A DNA stretch of 64,000 nt, taken from positions 1-64,000 of the forward strand of contig JAFIFG010000057.1 of assembly GCA_020832135.1 (NCBI GenBank), written 5' to 3'. Numbering within the stretch: position 1 is the stretch's first letter; every line of letters begins with the position of its first letter. The stretch comes from Clostridiaceae bacterium. GTDB taxonomy: Bacteria > Bacillota > Clostridia > Peptostreptococcales > Natronincolaceae. A program made the position numbers and the translations under genes. Shown one piece after another: positions 16,811 through 26,260 of the stretch. The notes under the pieces are model-generated. The model had not been told where the DNA came from, searched no databases, and was given only the letters and a program-made list of their open reading frames with translations.

Positions 16811-18514
16811 ATGTTTAAAGGAACTGGGGCTTCACCAGGAATAGCAGTAGGAAAAGCTTTGGTTTATGAAGAGCAAGAATTAAATATCTCTAAAGAAAAT
16901 ATTGAGGATATTAACTTAGAACAGACACAATTTCAAGAGGCTATCAAAAAAACCAAGCTACAATTACAACAGGTTAAAGAAGAGGCTATGAAAAAATTAG
17001 GGGCTGATAAAGCCAGTATTTTTGAAGCTCATCTCATGGTTTTAGAGGATCCAGAGCTAATAAATCAAATAAATCATAAAATTAAAGAAGAAAAGATTAA
17101 TGCAGCATATGCTACAAGAGAAGTAGTGGATGGATTTATAGCTATTTTTGAAAATATGGATGATGAATATATGAAGGAAAGGGCAGCTGATATACGTGAT
17201 GTAGGAACTAGAATACTGAAGAATATACTTGGTATGGAAATCGTAAATCTAGCTACATTAGAAGACTCAGTAATTTTAGTGGCCCATGATTTAACTCCCT
17301 CTGATACTGCCACTATGAACAAAGAAAAAGTGTTGGGTTTTGTTACCAACATAGGTGGCAGAACCAGCCATACAGCAATCATGGCTAGATCCTTAGAGGT
17401 ACCTGCTATTGTAGGTCTAAAAAACATTACCGAAGTAATTCAAAATGGAGATTTGGTTGTGTTTGACGGTGAAGAAGGAGTAGGGTATATTAACCCTGAC
17501 GAGGAACTCTTGAAAAAGTTCAAGGCAAAGCAAAGTGAATATGAAGAACTGAGACGAGAATTGCAGGAACTTAAAAACAATCCTAGTATTTCTAAGGATA
17601 ACAGGAGAGTTGAATTAGCCGCCAATATAGGAACACCTAAGGATGTTGAGGGTGTACTAAATAATGGTGGAGAAGGTATAGGGCTTTATCGTACAGAGTT
17701 CTTATACATGAATAGAGATAATATGCCAACAGAGGAAGAGCAATTTGAAGCCTATAAAGAAGTTTTAGAAAGCATGGGGAATAGGCCCGTTATTATTAGA
17801 ACTTTAGATATTGGTGGAGATAAGGAATTACCTTACTTAGACCTACCTAAGGAAATGAATCCTTTTTTAGGATATAGAGCCATTAGAATATGTCTTGATC
17901 AGCCGGAAATTTTCAAAGTACAATTAAGGGCACTTCTTCGTGCCAGTGTCTATGGTAATCTTAAAATAATGTATCCCATGATTTCCTCGGTAGAGGAAGT
18001 TAGAGGGGCTAATGCTATATTAGAAGAAGTAAAAGCTGAGCTAGATAAGGAAAATATAGTCTATAGTAAAGCTATAGAAGTAGGTATTATGATAGAGATT
18101 CCTGCTGCTGCCATTATAGGTGATTTGTTAATCAAAGAAGTAGACTTTTTTAGTATTGGAACAAATGATCTTATTCAATATACAACAGCGGTAGATCGAA
18201 TGAACGAAAAAATAAGCTATCTTTATGAACCTTTTCATCCAGCTATTTTGAGGATGATAAAAATGGTTATTGATCATGCTCATAAGGCAGGTAAATGGGC
18301 TGGAATGTGTGGAGAAATGGCAGGAGATCCTAATATTATTCCTATTCTTTTAGGCTTAGGTTTAGATGAGTTTTCTATGAGTGCTATCTCCATTTTACCG
18401 GCTAGAAAAATTATTAGTGAACTTACCTTTGAAGATATGAAGAAGATGGCTGAGAAAGCTGTGAATTTATCAACAGCCGAAGAAGTGAAAAATTTTGTTA
18501 AAGCATCTATTTAA
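16811..18514 (+). CDS. ptsI: PTS Enzyme I (phosphoenolpyruvate-protein phosphotransferase)
   Basis: 567 residues. Takes phosphate from PEP on H187 in G-G-R-T-S-H-T-A-I-M-A-R and gives it to HPr. The PEP-binding TIM barrel shows G-L-Y-R-T-E-F-L, R-T-L-D-I-G-G-D-K and G-M-C-G-E-M-A-G with the catalytic Cys. Last gene of the operon, 11 bases after ptsH, followed by a terminator. Confidence 0.94.
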   Translation: MFKGTGASPGIAVGKALVYEEQELNISKENIEDINLEQTQFQEAIKKTKLQLQQVKEEAMKKLGADKASIFEAHLMVLEDPELINQINHKIKEEKINAAYATREVVDGFIAIFENMDDEYMKERAADIRDVGTRILKNILGMEIVNLATLEDSVILVAHDLTPSDTATMNKEKVLGFVTNIGGRTSHTAIMARSLEVPAIVGLKNITEVIQNGDLVVFDGEEGVGYINPDEELLKKFKAKQSEYEELRRELQELKNNPSISKDNRRVELAANIGTPKDVEGVLNNGGEGIGLYRTEFLYMNRDNMPTEEEQFEAYKEVLESMGNRPVIIRTLDIGGDKELPYLDLPKEMNPFLGYRAIRICLDQPEIFKVQLRALLRASVYGNLKIMYPMISSVEEVRGANAILEEVKAELDKENIVYSKAIEVGIMIEIPAAAIIGDLLIKEVDFFSIGTNDLIQYTTAVDRMNEKISYLYEPFHPAILRMIKMVIDHAHKAGKWAGMCGEMAGDPNIIPILLGLGLDEFSMSAISILPARKIISELTFEDMKKMAEKAVNLSTAEEVKNFVKASI

Positions 18515-18533
18515 AATTGAAAAGAAACATTTT

Positions 18534-18562
18534 AGGGAAAGGGAAACCTTTCTCTATTTTTT
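18534..18562 (+). terminator. lac operon terminator
   Basis: AGGGAAAGG, loop GAAA, CCTTTCTCT (18534-18555), then a T-rich tail. Located 20 bases after the ptsI stop. Confidence 0.8.
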
Positions 18563-18585
18563 GTAGAAAATTTACCTACGATAGT

Positions 18586-18615
18586 TTGATATTTAAAAGA
18601 AAAAAAGTATATAAT
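18586..18615 (+). promoter_or_regulatory. Sigma-A promoter for the kinase gene
   Basis: TTGATA (18586-18591), 18-base spacer, TATAAT (18610-18615), 50 bases before the start codon. Confidence 0.6.
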
Positions 18616-18664
18616 ATTAATAGGAAACAATATAGAATCTGAAAATGTTATAGGGGGACCTTAA

Positions 18665-20353
18665 ATGGCAAGTAAAAAATTACAAAGCTATATAGCTATT
18701 ACAGTCAATGATCAAGGACCATATAAGTACGAAAGAGGTGTATCTTTAGAAGAAATCAGTAAAGATTTCCAAAAGGATACTGAGTATCTTATTGTAGCTG
18801 CAATTGTTGAAAATCAACTAAAGGAACTAAACTATACTGTAGATGAAGATGCTGAAATAAAGTTTATTCATGTATGCTCGTCTATTGGAACACGGATATA
18901 TCAAAGAAGTTTATCCTTTGTATTTATAAGGGCATGTATGGAGTTATTTTCAGACTGTAAGGTTTCTGTAGAACATTCTATTAGCAAAGGTTTATATTGT
19001 GAAGTCCACTATAAAAGAGCTATAGATGCAATAGATGTTGAAAGAATCGAAGAAAGAATAAAGGAAATTATTGCTGAAGATGTGGTTTTTGAAAAGAGCA
19101 GAATACCTGTTGATGAGGCTAAAGATATTTTTAGAGAATACAATCAAATGGGTAAAGTTAAGTTAATGAAATATAGAGAAAAACCTTATATCAACATGTA
19201 TAAATGTGGATGGATCAAGAATTATTTTTACGGGTATATGGTACCTTCAACTGGATATTTGAAGGATTTTAAATTAAAATATTATGAGCCTGGAATAGTT
19301 ATTCAGTATCCTAGGGTTGAAGAAAATGGAAATATACCAGAATTTGAAGAACATCCAAAATTGTTTAAAGTATTTAGAGAGTCGGAAAAGTGGGGAGAAA
19401 TACTAGAAATAGATTATGTATCAGCTTTAAATGATCTTATAGTAACTCAAAGACAAGGAGATTTTATAAGAATAGCAGAAGCACTTCATGAAAAAAGGGT
19501 TGCAGAGCTGGCGGATGCTATTAGTGAAAACATCGATAAAAATCGTGTTATTTTAATTGCGGGACCTTCTTCTTCGGGGAAAACAACCTTTGCTGAAAGA
19601 TTAATGATACAATTAAAAGTAAACGGCATTAAGCCGGTGTCTATTTCACTAGATGATTACTTCGTCAATAGAGAAGATACACCTTTGGATGAAAATGGTG
19701 AATATGACTTTGAATCAATTTATGCCATTGATTTAAAACTGTTTAATAGTGCTTTAGAAAGAATTTTAAGGGGTGAAGAGGTAGAATTACCAACCTTTAA
19801 TTTTCTTACGGGTAAGCGAGAATACAGAGGCAAAAAAATACAAATCCAATTAAATCAACCAATCATCCTGGAGGGAATTCATGCATTGAATGATGAATTA
19901 ACAGCTGCTATTCCAAGGGAAAATAAATTCAAAGTTTACATCAGTGCTCTAACACAGTTAAATATAGATGAACATAATAGAATTCCAACTACCGATACAA
20001 GACTAATCAGACGAATTGTTAGGGACAGCAAATACAGATCCTTTGATGCTGAGAAGACTCTGTCTCTATGGCCTTCTGTAAGACGTGGAGAGGAGAAAAA
20101 TATTTTTCCATATCAAGAGGAAGCAGATGCAATGTTTAATTCTGCATTGTTCTATGAATTAAGTGTATTAAAAAAATATGCTGAGCCATTATTAAGACAG
20201 GTAGATAATTCAAGTCCATATCATCCAGAGGCTAAAAGATTACTAAAGTTCTTAAATTATTTTGTAGCATTGGAAAAAGAAGAAGATATACCTAAAACCT
20301 CTATTTTAAGAGAGTTTATTGGGAGTAGTAGTTTTCATGAAGATCATGATTAG
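18665..20353 (+). CDS. Uridine kinase-like nucleoside kinase with TGS/tRNA-synthetase-like N-terminus
   Basis: 562 residues. The N-terminal third resembles the TGS and second additional domain of threonyl-tRNA synthetase (V-S-L-E-E-I-S-K-D near 24-32; later H-S-I-S-K-G-L-Y-C-E). The C-terminal half is a phosphoribulokinase/uridine-kinase P-loop domain with G-P-S-S-S-G-K-T-T-F and a D-D-Y-F substrate box. This architecture is conserved in Firmicutes and Bacteroidetes and is usually annotated nucleoside kinase; the true substrate is not certain. It has its own promoter and terminator. Confidence 0.8.
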   Translation: MASKKLQSYIAITVNDQGPYKYERGVSLEEISKDFQKDTEYLIVAAIVENQLKELNYTVDEDAEIKFIHVCSSIGTRIYQRSLSFVFIRACMELFSDCKVSVEHSISKGLYCEVHYKRAIDAIDVERIEERIKEIIAEDVVFEKSRIPVDEAKDIFREYNQMGKVKLMKYREKPYINMYKCGWIKNYFYGYMVPSTGYLKDFKLKYYEPGIVIQYPRVEENGNIPEFEEHPKLFKVFRESEKWGEILEIDYVSALNDLIVTQRQGDFIRIAEALHEKRVAELADAISENIDKNRVILIAGPSSSGKTTFAERLMIQLKVNGIKPVSISLDDYFVNREDTPLDENGEYDFESIYAIDLKLFNSALERILRGEEVELPTFNFLTGKREYRGKKIQIQLNQPIILEGIHALNDELTAAIPRENKFKVYISALTQLNIDEHNRIPTTDTRLIRRIVRDSKYRSFDAEKTLSLWPSVRRGEEKNIFPYQEEADAMFNSALFYELSVLKKYAEPLLRQVDNSSPYHPEAKRLLKFLNYFVALEKEEDIPKTSILREFIGSSSFHEDHD

Positions 20354-20379
20354 CAGAGATGAATTCTCTGCTAATTTTT
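20351..20379 (+). terminator. Intrinsic terminator overlapping the kinase stop codon
   Basis: TAGCAGAGA (20351-20359) pairs with TCTCTGCTA (20365-20373), followed by AATTTTTA. Confidence 0.75.
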
Positions 20380-20505
20380 ATGTGTTACATAGTTTAGCTA
20401 TATGGGGGATTTTATTATAAATTTTTAATATAATATAGAAAAGAATACATGTTTATTTAAAGGATTTTACCCAGTATGGGAGAAATGAATATATAGGTGA
20501 TCTAA

Positions 20506-20985
20506 ATGAACAATATCTATTTAATTATTAGTATTATGTTAATAATTCTAGGTACTATCGGTGTGTTTTTACCGGTTATACCTGGACCTATATTAGTATT
20601 GCTAGGAATCGTTATCTACAGCTTCATTACAGATTTTTCTATAGTTTCGTTGAATTGGATTGTGATATTTTCTGTATTAACCCTTTTGACCATTATAGTA
20701 GATTATTTAGCTTCCTTTATTAGTGCCAAGCGATTTAATGTATCTAAATGTGGGATAGTAGGCATGTTCTTAGGAGGATTTATAGGACTATTTATTTTAA
20801 GTATTGCAGGGCTTTTAATCGGTCAAACTATAGGCCTTATAATAGGAGAGTTAATGACAGGAAAAGAATTGTCAACTTCAATAAAATCTGGAAGTGCAGG
20901 TTTGATTGGTTATTTAGCTAGTTTAATTATTAAATTAATCATAGTTGGTATCATGTTATCAATCTTTACCTATTTAGTTCTTTAA
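20506..20985 (+). CDS. DUF456 family membrane protein
   Basis: 159 residues, strongly hydrophobic with about four membrane segments and Gly-rich helices (G-T-I-G-V-F-L-P-V-I-P-G-P near the N-terminus, the DUF456 hallmark). Function unknown in the family. First gene of a probable unit with the EamA transporter, signal peptidase and queG (gaps of 24, 35 and 35 bases). Confidence 0.8.
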   Translation: MNNIYLIISIMLIILGTIGVFLPVIPGPILVLLGIVIYSFITDFSIVSLNWIVIFSVLTLLTIIVDYLASFISAKRFNVSKCGIVGMFLGGFIGLFILSIAGLLIGQTIGLIIGELMTGKELSTSIKSGSAGLIGYLASLIIKLIIVGIMLSIFTYLVL

Positions 20986-21009
20986 AACAAATGTTGAGGG
21001 AGTGGAAGG

Positions 21010-21918
21010 ATGGAGGAAAGAAATAGTGTTCTCAGGGTATACTTAATAATGCTGGTGGGGGTTATAGCAGTTTCCTTTTCTGCAATTTTCGTAAGAAATA
21101 CTACAGCACCATCTACTATTGTAGCTATGTATCGAATGGTTTTAACCTTCTTTCTATTTGTGCCAGTTATGTTAACTAATGGAAGAGAGAAAATAACCCA
21201 AATAACTAAAAAAGAGGTTATATTATGTGGCTTGAGTGGTATATTTTTAGCACTGCACTTTAGTACTTGGATAGCATCCTTAAGCTATACAACAGTAGCA
21301 TCATCAACGGTACTTGTAGGGTTACAACCAATTTTCACAGCAATTATTGGATACTTTTTATATAAAGAACGCTTAAGTAGGAACGGCATAATAGGAATGG
21401 CTATAGCTATATTTGGTGGTAGTGTCATAGGGATATTAGATTTTCAAGTGAGTGAAGGCCATTTATATGGAGATTTTTTAGCACTTATGGGGGGTTTTTT
21501 CGGTGCACTATATATTCTAATAGGTAGAACCGTAAGAAAGAAAGTATCTACATTAGTTTATACCTTCTTGGTTTATGGAAGCTGCACATTGATTTTAGTG
21601 ATCGTTAATATATATTTAAGAACACCCATTATAGGTTATTCTAGCAAGGATTATATACTATTCTTAGCTATGGCAATTGTCTGTACTGTTGGAGGGCACA
21701 CGATTTTTAATTGGTCCTTAAAACATGTAGAAGCTAATAAGGTATCTACCGCCATGCTAGGGGAGCCAGTAGGGGCCACCTTTTTAGCAATAATCCTCTT
21801 GAAGGAAGTTCCAAATCAATGGCAAATTGTTAGTGGAATATTGATTATAACAGGCTTATATATTTTTATGACAGCAGGAGTGAGGGAGCATAAACTAAAG
21901 GAAAAGATTGCAGAGTAG
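21010..21918 (+). CDS. EamA/DMT-superfamily transporter
   Basis: 302 residues with ten predicted membrane helices in two EamA repeats (about 10-140 and 155-292). Landmarks: F-S-A-I-F-V-R-N-T-T in the first helix, and L-G-E-P-V-G-A-T-F-L-A in the second repeat. These are drug/metabolite exporters; the substrate cannot be told. GGGAGTGGAAGG precedes ATG 21010. Confidence 0.85.
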   Translation: MEERNSVLRVYLIMLVGVIAVSFSAIFVRNTTAPSTIVAMYRMVLTFFLFVPVMLTNGREKITQITKKEVILCGLSGIFLALHFSTWIASLSYTTVASSTVLVGLQPIFTAIIGYFLYKERLSRNGIIGMAIAIFGGSVIGILDFQVSEGHLYGDFLALMGGFFGALYILIGRTVRKKVSTLVYTFLVYGSCTLILVIVNIYLRTPIIGYSSKDYILFLAMAIVCTVGGHTIFNWSLKHVEANKVSTAMLGEPVGATFLAIILLKEVPNQWQIVSGILIITGLYIFMTAGVREHKLKEKIAE

Positions 21919-21953
21919 GAGAGTCTCATATTATAGTGTTAGGGAGTGATCTC

Positions 21954-22505
21954 ATGGAAAAAGTAGCTTCTAAAAAAGTATATTATGACACTGTAAAGAC
22001 GATTGTAGTAACCATTATATTCCTAGTTCTTTTAGAATTCTTTGTATTAGGAGTAGCCGTCATCAATGGTGATTCTATGAATCCAACATTAAATCATGCA
22101 GATAGGTTAATTTATACCAAAATAAGTTACTTTATTAACAATATTCGAAGGGGTGATATTGTTATATTTACCCCTCCAGGACATGTGGAATCCCATGATT
22201 TATTTATAAAAAGAGTTGTGGCGATTGAAGGTGACACATACTTTATTGTTGAAGATACATTGTATATTAACGATATAGCTGTAGAAGAAGATTATATTTG
22301 TAGTGAAATTTATCAAGAAAAAAATTATCCTTATACAGAAGGTAAGGTTCCTCCAAATAAGGTTTTTGTGTTGGGGGATAAAAGAAACAATAGCCAAGAT
22401 AGTAGAAGGTTTTGTTGTATAGGTATAGATCAAATCACGGGAAAAGCTCTATTAAGAATTTGGCCTTTAAATGAGCTGAGGTTTTTTAGTATGCCAGATA
22501 GTTAA
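21954..22505 (+). CDS. Signal peptidase I (second copy)
   Basis: 183 residues from ATG 21954; GGGAG 8 bases upstream decides this over the GTG at 21936. One membrane anchor, catalytic Ser in G-D-S-M-N-P-T-L, catalytic Lys in F-I-K-R-V-V-A-I-E-G, and L-G-D-K-R-N-N-S-Q-D-S-R. Paralogue of 8124-8669; having several type I signal peptidases is normal in Firmicutes. Confidence 0.9.
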   Translation: MEKVASKKVYYDTVKTIVVTIIFLVLLEFFVLGVAVINGDSMNPTLNHADRLIYTKISYFINNIRRGDIVIFTPPGHVESHDLFIKRVVAIEGDTYFIVEDTLYINDIAVEEDYICSEIYQEKNYPYTEGKVPPNKVFVLGDKRNNSQDSRRFCCIGIDQITGKALLRIWPLNELRFFSMPDS

Positions 22506-22540
22506 ACAAATGGAGTAAACAGACGAAAGGATGTAGAAAC

Positions 22541-23659
22541 TTGAATTTAAAATCTAGAGTTATAGAGTATACTAAATCAATAGGTGTTGATTTAATAGGA
22601 TTTACAACAGCAGAGCCATTTGAAGATATAAGAGAAGTTTTACAATTGAGACAGCAACAGGGACATTTTTCAGGATTTGAAGAAAAAAATATAGAGCTGA
22701 GGGTTGATCCCAAAAAGACTTTAGAAGATGCTGAATCTATTATTGTAATAGCTATGTCCTACTATAGTGATGAAGAGGTCTTACCGACTGAAAACCCCAA
22801 GTTTCATGGTGAATTAGCCCGGACTGCTTGGGGAATTGATTATCATACTATTTTACAAGACAAGCTTCAACAAATAGCAAGCTTCATAGAAAAAGAGAAG
22901 GAAGATTTCAACTATAAAATCTTTGTTGATACAGGTCCTTTGGTGGATAGACAAGTTGCCTATAGAGCTGGTTTAGGATGGTATGGATACAACTCCCTAC
23001 TAATAAATAAAGAGTATGGGTCTTGGATTTTCATAGGATATATGCTAAACAATCTAAAATTCCAGTCTGATGCCCCAATTACGGGTTGCCAATGTCTAGG
23101 CTGTAATTTATGTATAAAACACTGTCCAAAGGGAGCTATTGAAGCCCCCTATCAGTTTAATGCTAATAAATGCATGTCTAATATATTACAAAAAAAAGAG
23201 GATGTTTCTGAAGAGGATAGATCTATACTTGGGAAAAATCTTTATGGTTGTGATATTTGTCAAAAGGTATGTCCCCACAATAAAGAAATCAAGGTATCCC
23301 AATGTAGTGATTTTAAGCCTCAAAATCCTCCACATAAACCAGATTTAATAGAATTGCTTCATATATCTAATAAAGGCTTTAAAGAAAGCTATGGCACAAC
23401 CTCTGCTGGCTGGCGTGGCAAGAAGGTATTACAAAGAAATGCCCTTATAGCTTTAGTCAATCATAAAGATAAAGAAGCTGTGCCTCTTATATTACCATTG
23501 TTAAAGGATCCTAGAAAAGAAATTAGAAAATATACTATTTGGGCAATATATAAGTTAGATTCTGAGATTGCCTATAAGGAATTTAATAAGCTAAAAGATG
23601 AAGAACAAGACACGGAAGTTCTAGAAATGCTTCATCATTATCTTCGGAGCCTGAGTTAA
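22541..23659 (+). CDS. queG: Epoxyqueuosine reductase
   Basis: 372 residues from TTG 22541 behind AAAGGATG. Last step of queuosine synthesis: reduces epoxyqueuosine in tRNA using a cobalamin cofactor and two 4Fe-4S clusters. Cluster ligands: C185, C188, C191, C195 (C-L-G-C-N-L-C-I-K-H-C-P) and C237, C240, C244 (C-D-I-C-Q-K-V-C-P). F-V-D-T-G-P-L-V-D near 128-136 holds the conserved Asp. The C-terminal 80 residues form HEAT-like repeats. The need for cobalamin links it to the corrinoid operon at 42 kb. Confidence 0.92.
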   Translation: MNLKSRVIEYTKSIGVDLIGFTTAEPFEDIREVLQLRQQQGHFSGFEEKNIELRVDPKKTLEDAESIIVIAMSYYSDEEVLPTENPKFHGELARTAWGIDYHTILQDKLQQIASFIEKEKEDFNYKIFVDTGPLVDRQVAYRAGLGWYGYNSLLINKEYGSWIFIGYMLNNLKFQSDAPITGCQCLGCNLCIKHCPKGAIEAPYQFNANKCMSNILQKKEDVSEEDRSILGKNLYGCDICQKVCPHNKEIKVSQCSDFKPQNPPHKPDLIELLHISNKGFKESYGTTSAGWRGKKVLQRNALIALVNHKDKEAVPLILPLLKDPRKEIRKYTIWAIYKLDSEIAYKEFNKLKDEEQDTEVLEMLHHYLRSLS

Positions 23660-23675
23660 GGCTCATTTAATTTTA
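23647..23675 (+). terminator. Terminator-like hairpin at end of queG
   Basis: GAGCCT (23647-23652) pairs with AGGCTC (23659-23664), then ATTTAATTTT. The stem overlaps the stop codon and the T-run is interrupted. Confidence 0.55.
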
Positions 23676-23751
23676 AAGAATTAGTAGAATATCCGCCCTC
23701 TGTTGAATAGTATGGATAGTAAGTGTTATTTACAGTACAGGGGGGACAATT

Positions 23752-26097
23752 ATGAGTAAATATCCTAAACTATCCTACAATCATGTAAAAAGATATTGTG
23801 ATACTAAAAATTTAGCTTTTAAAACAACAGAAGAGGTTTCACCCCTACAGCATATTATGGGGCAGGATAGAGGAGAAGCTGCGATGAAGTTTGGATTACA
23901 AATTGAACATCCAAGCTATAACATCTATATTAGTGGAATGAAAGGTACTGGAAGAACTACCTATACAACGGAGGCAGTTAAAAAAATAGCAACAACAAAA
24001 AAAGTCCCTGATGATTGGTGTTATGTCTACAATTTTGAAAATACAGGAAAAGCTATAGCTATAAATCTTCCTGCAGGAATTGGAAGAGATTTTCAAAAAG
24101 ATGTGGATGAACTGATACAGGATCTTCTTATTGAGGTACCACGGGCTTTTAATAGTGAAGATTACGATCGTCATAGAAATGAAATCATTAAAGAATATCA
24201 AGAGCAGAAAAATAATTTACTCTATGAATTATCGGAATATGCTGATAAAAAGAACTTCAGCATTAAAAATACCAATGATGGCTTTATGTTCGTTCCTTTA
24301 CAAGATAATGGGGAAGAAATAACAGAAGAACAAATAAAACAGATGGACGAAGCGACAACAGAGGCATTAGAGGTACAGTTAGAGGAAATTCAAGAGAAGG
24401 CATTAGATATACTGCTTAAAATTAAAAATATAGAAAAGCTGACAAAAAAGAAGTTATTACAATTGGAAATGAGGGTTGGACTATTTGTTGTAAAGCCAAG
24501 AGTCTATAATCTTACTGAAAAATATAAAGAAAGTAAAAAGGTAATAGAACATTTAAAGCAGATGGAGAGAGATTTAATAGAAAATATTTATCAATTTGTT
24601 GGTGAAGAGGAGGAAGTGACTGATACCTCTAGCAAAATAAAATCACAATCTTTTATAAAAAAATACAGAGTAAATCTATTGGTAAATAATAAGGAATTAA
24701 AGGGGGCACCGGTAATTACTGAGTTAAATCCTACTCTAAATAAACTAACTGGCAACATAGAGTATGAAAATGTCAATGGTGTTCTTAGAACGGATTTTCT
24801 TCAAATAAAACCTGGTGCTATACATTTAGCAAACGGTGGATATTTAATCCTAGAGGCAAAACAACTACTGACTAATCCTTATGCTTGGGAGACCTTAAAA
24901 CGAGTATTGCAAACAAAAGAGATTACAGTAGAAAATATGGGAAATCAATTAGGCATAGATGTTACTTCCTTAAAACTACAGCCTATACCTGTGGATTTAA
25001 AAGTAATTATTATTGGAAGTGAATATTTATATCATCTATTATATAACCATGATGAGGATTTTGAAAAATACTTTAAGGTTTTAGTAGATTTCGATAGCGA
25101 AATGACAAGAGATAGTGAAACCGAGAAGCAGATGGCATCCTTTATAACCTGCTATGTAAAAAGAGAAGAAATGAAGGATTTTAGTGTATCGGCAGTAGCA
25201 CGCATCATAGAGTACAGTTCAAGACTCACTGGAAACCAAAAAAAATTAACAGCGAGATTCAATAAGGTAATTGAAATTATTATAGAGGCAAACCAATGGG
25301 CAAAACTAGATGCTAGTACTATAGTGACAGAGGAGCATGTAAATAAGGCAATTAAAGAAAAATGGGATAGAATCAATAAATATCAAAAGAAGGTTGAAGA
25401 AAGTTTTGAGTCAAAAAAAATACTCATTGATATAGAAGGAAAAAAAATAGGGGTTGTTAATGGATTATCCGTTATGAACCTAGGTGAATATTCTTTTGGG
25501 AAACCTAGTGTTATTACAGTAACTACCAGTGCTGGGAAGGAAGGAATAGTAAATATAGAGAAGGAAGTAAATCTTAGTGGTAATATATATGATAAGGGCA
25601 TTATGATTTTAACAGGATTCTTAATGGAAAACTTTGCTCAAGACACTACATTAAGCATATCGGCTCGAATTTGTTTTGAGCAATCCTATGGCGGTGTAGA
25701 TGGTGATAGTGCCTCAAGTGCTGAGTTGTATGCACTTTTATCTAGTATTTCTGGAATTCCATTAAAACAGCATATAGCCATAACAGGATCAGTCAATCAG
25801 AGGGGGTATATTCAACCTGTCGGTGGAGTTACGGAGAAGGTAGAAGGGTTCTTTAGATTATGTAAAAAGAGAGGCTTAACTGGAAGTCAAGGAGTTATTA
25901 TTCCCCATCAGAATATTGAAAACTTAATGTTGATTGATGAAGTCGTGGAGGCTATAAAGAATCAACAATTTCACATATATGTTGTAAAACATGTGAATGA
26001 AGGAATAGAAATTATGACTGGTGAGTCCTATGAAAAGGTATATGAGGAAGTAGGTAAAAAGCTCAAATATTATAATCATATTGTAGAAATCAATTGA
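23752..26097 (+). CDS. Lon-like ATP-dependent protease (LonB/S16-type)
   Basis: 781 residues. The N-terminal half is an AAA+ module with a Walker A variant G-M-K-G-T-G-R-T-T (62-70) and a coiled-coil insertion (about 150-290). The C-terminal S16 protease domain has the dyad S653 (D-G-D-S-A) and K696 (V-T-E-K-V), 43 residues apart as in Lon. This is the Clostridia-type Lon-like AAA protease, distinct from LonA because the LonA N-domain is missing. Single gene with GGGGGG ribosome site; followed by a terminator. Confidence 0.88.
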   Translation: MSKYPKLSYNHVKRYCDTKNLAFKTTEEVSPLQHIMGQDRGEAAMKFGLQIEHPSYNIYISGMKGTGRTTYTTEAVKKIATTKKVPDDWCYVYNFENTGKAIAINLPAGIGRDFQKDVDELIQDLLIEVPRAFNSEDYDRHRNEIIKEYQEQKNNLLYELSEYADKKNFSIKNTNDGFMFVPLQDNGEEITEEQIKQMDEATTEALEVQLEEIQEKALDILLKIKNIEKLTKKKLLQLEMRVGLFVVKPRVYNLTEKYKESKKVIEHLKQMERDLIENIYQFVGEEEEVTDTSSKIKSQSFIKKYRVNLLVNNKELKGAPVITELNPTLNKLTGNIEYENVNGVLRTDFLQIKPGAIHLANGGYLILEAKQLLTNPYAWETLKRVLQTKEITVENMGNQLGIDVTSLKLQPIPVDLKVIIIGSEYLYHLLYNHDEDFEKYFKVLVDFDSEMTRDSETEKQMASFITCYVKREEMKDFSVSAVARIIEYSSRLTGNQKKLTARFNKVIEIIIEANQWAKLDASTIVTEEHVNKAIKEKWDRINKYQKKVEESFESKKILIDIEGKKIGVVNGLSVMNLGEYSFGKPSVITVTTSAGKEGIVNIEKEVNLSGNIYDKGIMILTGFLMENFAQDTTLSISARICFEQSYGGVDGDSASSAELYALLSSISGIPLKQHIAITGSVNQRGYIQPVGGVTEKVEGFFRLCKKRGLTGSQGVIIPHQNIENLMLIDEVVEAIKNQQFHIYVVKHVNEGIEIMTGESYEKVYEEVGKKLKYYNHIVEIN

Positions 26098-26104
26098 TAA
26101 AAAG

Positions 26105-26126
26105 CCTCATATTTATGAGGTTTTTT
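26105..26126 (+). terminator. Terminator after Lon-like gene
   Basis: CCTCAT, loop, ATGAGG (26105-26120), then T6. Confidence 0.75.
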
Positions 26127-26260
26127 ATCTTTTATGTTAAAAATGCTGTAATTAGGGAAAAATGAAAATATTACGAATTTAATTCTAAAGAAGGATAATG
26201 AAGAGTCTATGTTGTATTTAAAAAAGTATGTCAAACTAAAAAATTAGGAGGTTATGAATT

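Noticed and set aside
23139-23348. 69-codon plus-strand frame inside queG
   Set aside because: Out-of-frame shadow of queG with no start signal.
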